This document shows positions 13,232-13,816 of a DNA stretch of 13,816 nucleotides, piece by piece. A program made the translations under genes and the position numbers. Within the stretch, counting starts at the first letter, position 1. Every line of letters begins with the position of its first letter. The DNA comes from JALUUH01 sp964636675 (GTDB lineage: Bacteria > Pseudomonadota > Gammaproteobacteria > S012-40). The notes below the pieces were generated by a model, which was not told the DNA's origin, made no database searches, and saw only the letters and a list, made by a program, of their open reading frames with translations. The DNA is taken from NCBI GenBank assembly GCA_964636675.1, contig CAZWUO010000085.1, forward strand, positions 1-13,816, given 5' to 3'.

Positions 13232-13816
13232 ATGCATACCTTGGTAAAACCAACTTTTTTCGCTATTGCCGGGTCTATTTTTTTGATGATAATTAGCGCG
13301 GTGGCAATGGCGGTCATGCCGGATAATCAGGCGGTCAGTCGTTCTGCTGTACCAGTAGATGGCACTAAAAAAACCATTAAATACAGACCGGATGAATTGT
13401 TAGTCAAATTTAAGGCGATTACATCAGTTAGCAAGTCAAATGCAGTCAATAAGCTAAAAGCCGTCGATCATTTATCAGGCATTGGTATTTCATCAACAGC
13501 TATTGACATCGTATTCGCTAAACCGTTTGAAACAATTAAAAATAGCCGTAAGTTGGGTGTGCAAAGCAAAGGAGTGCAAAGCAGCAATCAATCCGGTTTG
13601 GATAATTGGTGGCACATAAAGTTGGGCAAAGAAGTTGATTTACAGCGGGCATTAGAGACACTCTCCGCCAGGCCAGATGTTGAGCTTGTTGAATATAATT
13701 ATGAAGTACATGCGCTTCTCACTCCCAACGACCCGCGTTTTGACTCCCTTTGGGGGCTGCATAATGCGCAACAGACGGGTGGATTGTTTGATGCCGATAT
13801 TGATGCACCTGAAGCC
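13232..13816 (+). CDS. Subtilisin-like (S8) secreted serine protease, N-terminal part
   Basis: The frame is open from ATG 13232 to the window edge: 195 residues, incomplete. A ribosome binding site, GGAGAG, lies seven bases upstream. The signal peptide core (about residues 8-24) ends at AMA, residue 27. Residues about 50-160 look like the inhibitory propeptide, opening with YRPDELLVKFK and closing with RPDVELVEYNYEVH. NDPRFDSLWGLHNAQQTGG then DADIDAPEA is the hallmark entry into the S8 catalytic domain. The Asp, His and Ser triad lies beyond the window, so activity cannot be confirmed. A 15-bp tandem duplication encodes GVQSK-GVQSS in the propeptide. It is expected to be secreted and self-processed; the substrate is unknown. 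Confidence 0.88.
   Translation, partial: MHTLVKPTFFAIAGSIFLMIISAVAMAVMPDNQAVSRSAVPVDGTKKTIKYRPDELLVKFKAITSVSKSNAVNKLKAVDHLSGIGISSTAIDIVFAKPFETIKNSRKLGVQSKGVQSSNQSGLDNWWHIKLGKEVDLQRALETLSARPDVELVEYNYEVHALLTPNDPRFDSLWGLHNAQQTGGLFDADIDAPEA

Overview
The window comes from an AT-rich Gram-negative bacterium. Evidence is an RND permease with a TolC-type outer-membrane channel, several outer-membrane barrels, lipoproteins with lipoboxes, and many ATG starts preceded by purine-rich Shine-Dalgarno stretches. Protein flavour and base composition suggest a gammaproteobacterium, perhaps Legionellales-like, but no marker gene settles the taxon. There is no rRNA, tRNA, CRISPR array, phage module or intact transposase.

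Layout. 1-245 is the 3' end of a short-chain dehydrogenase gene, convergent with a SAM-dependent methyltransferase gene (306-1115, minus). A 146-bp MITE-like element (1226-1371) separates the methyltransferase from a two-gene envelope unit: a DUF481 outer-membrane barrel (1430-2191) and a lipoprotein with a LamG-like fold (2225-2755). Then 767 bp without a gene (2756-3522) form a mosaic of repeats: an outer 17-bp inverted repeat, a REP-like palindrome, and a second, longer copy of the same MITE.

3523-8760 is an efflux operon: TetR-type regulator, TolC-type outer-membrane factor, and RND permease. The spacing is tight (13 bp and 2 bp), and a 16-bp palindrome just upstream of the regulator is the likely operator. 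The operon has no periplasmic adaptor (membrane fusion protein) gene, which such pumps normally need; it must be supplied from elsewhere or the pump works differently.

8994-10646 encodes a large acidic lipoprotein that I do not recognise. It is followed by a good intrinsic terminator and then by an unrecognised 476-aa outer-membrane barrel (10814-12244). Between that gene and the convergent glycine-zipper protein gene (12396-13037, minus) lie a 50-nt three-segment hairpin and a palindrome whose arms match the tips of the MITE. Divergent from the glycine-zipper gene, a secreted subtilisin-like (S8) protease gene starts at 13232 and runs off the window.

Overall, seven or more of the ten proteins are exported or membrane-bound. 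The region reads as an envelope, efflux and secretion neighbourhood punctuated by small non-autonomous mobile repeats. The points most worth a second look are the repeat family, with its conserved short reading frame, and the adaptor-less RND operon.
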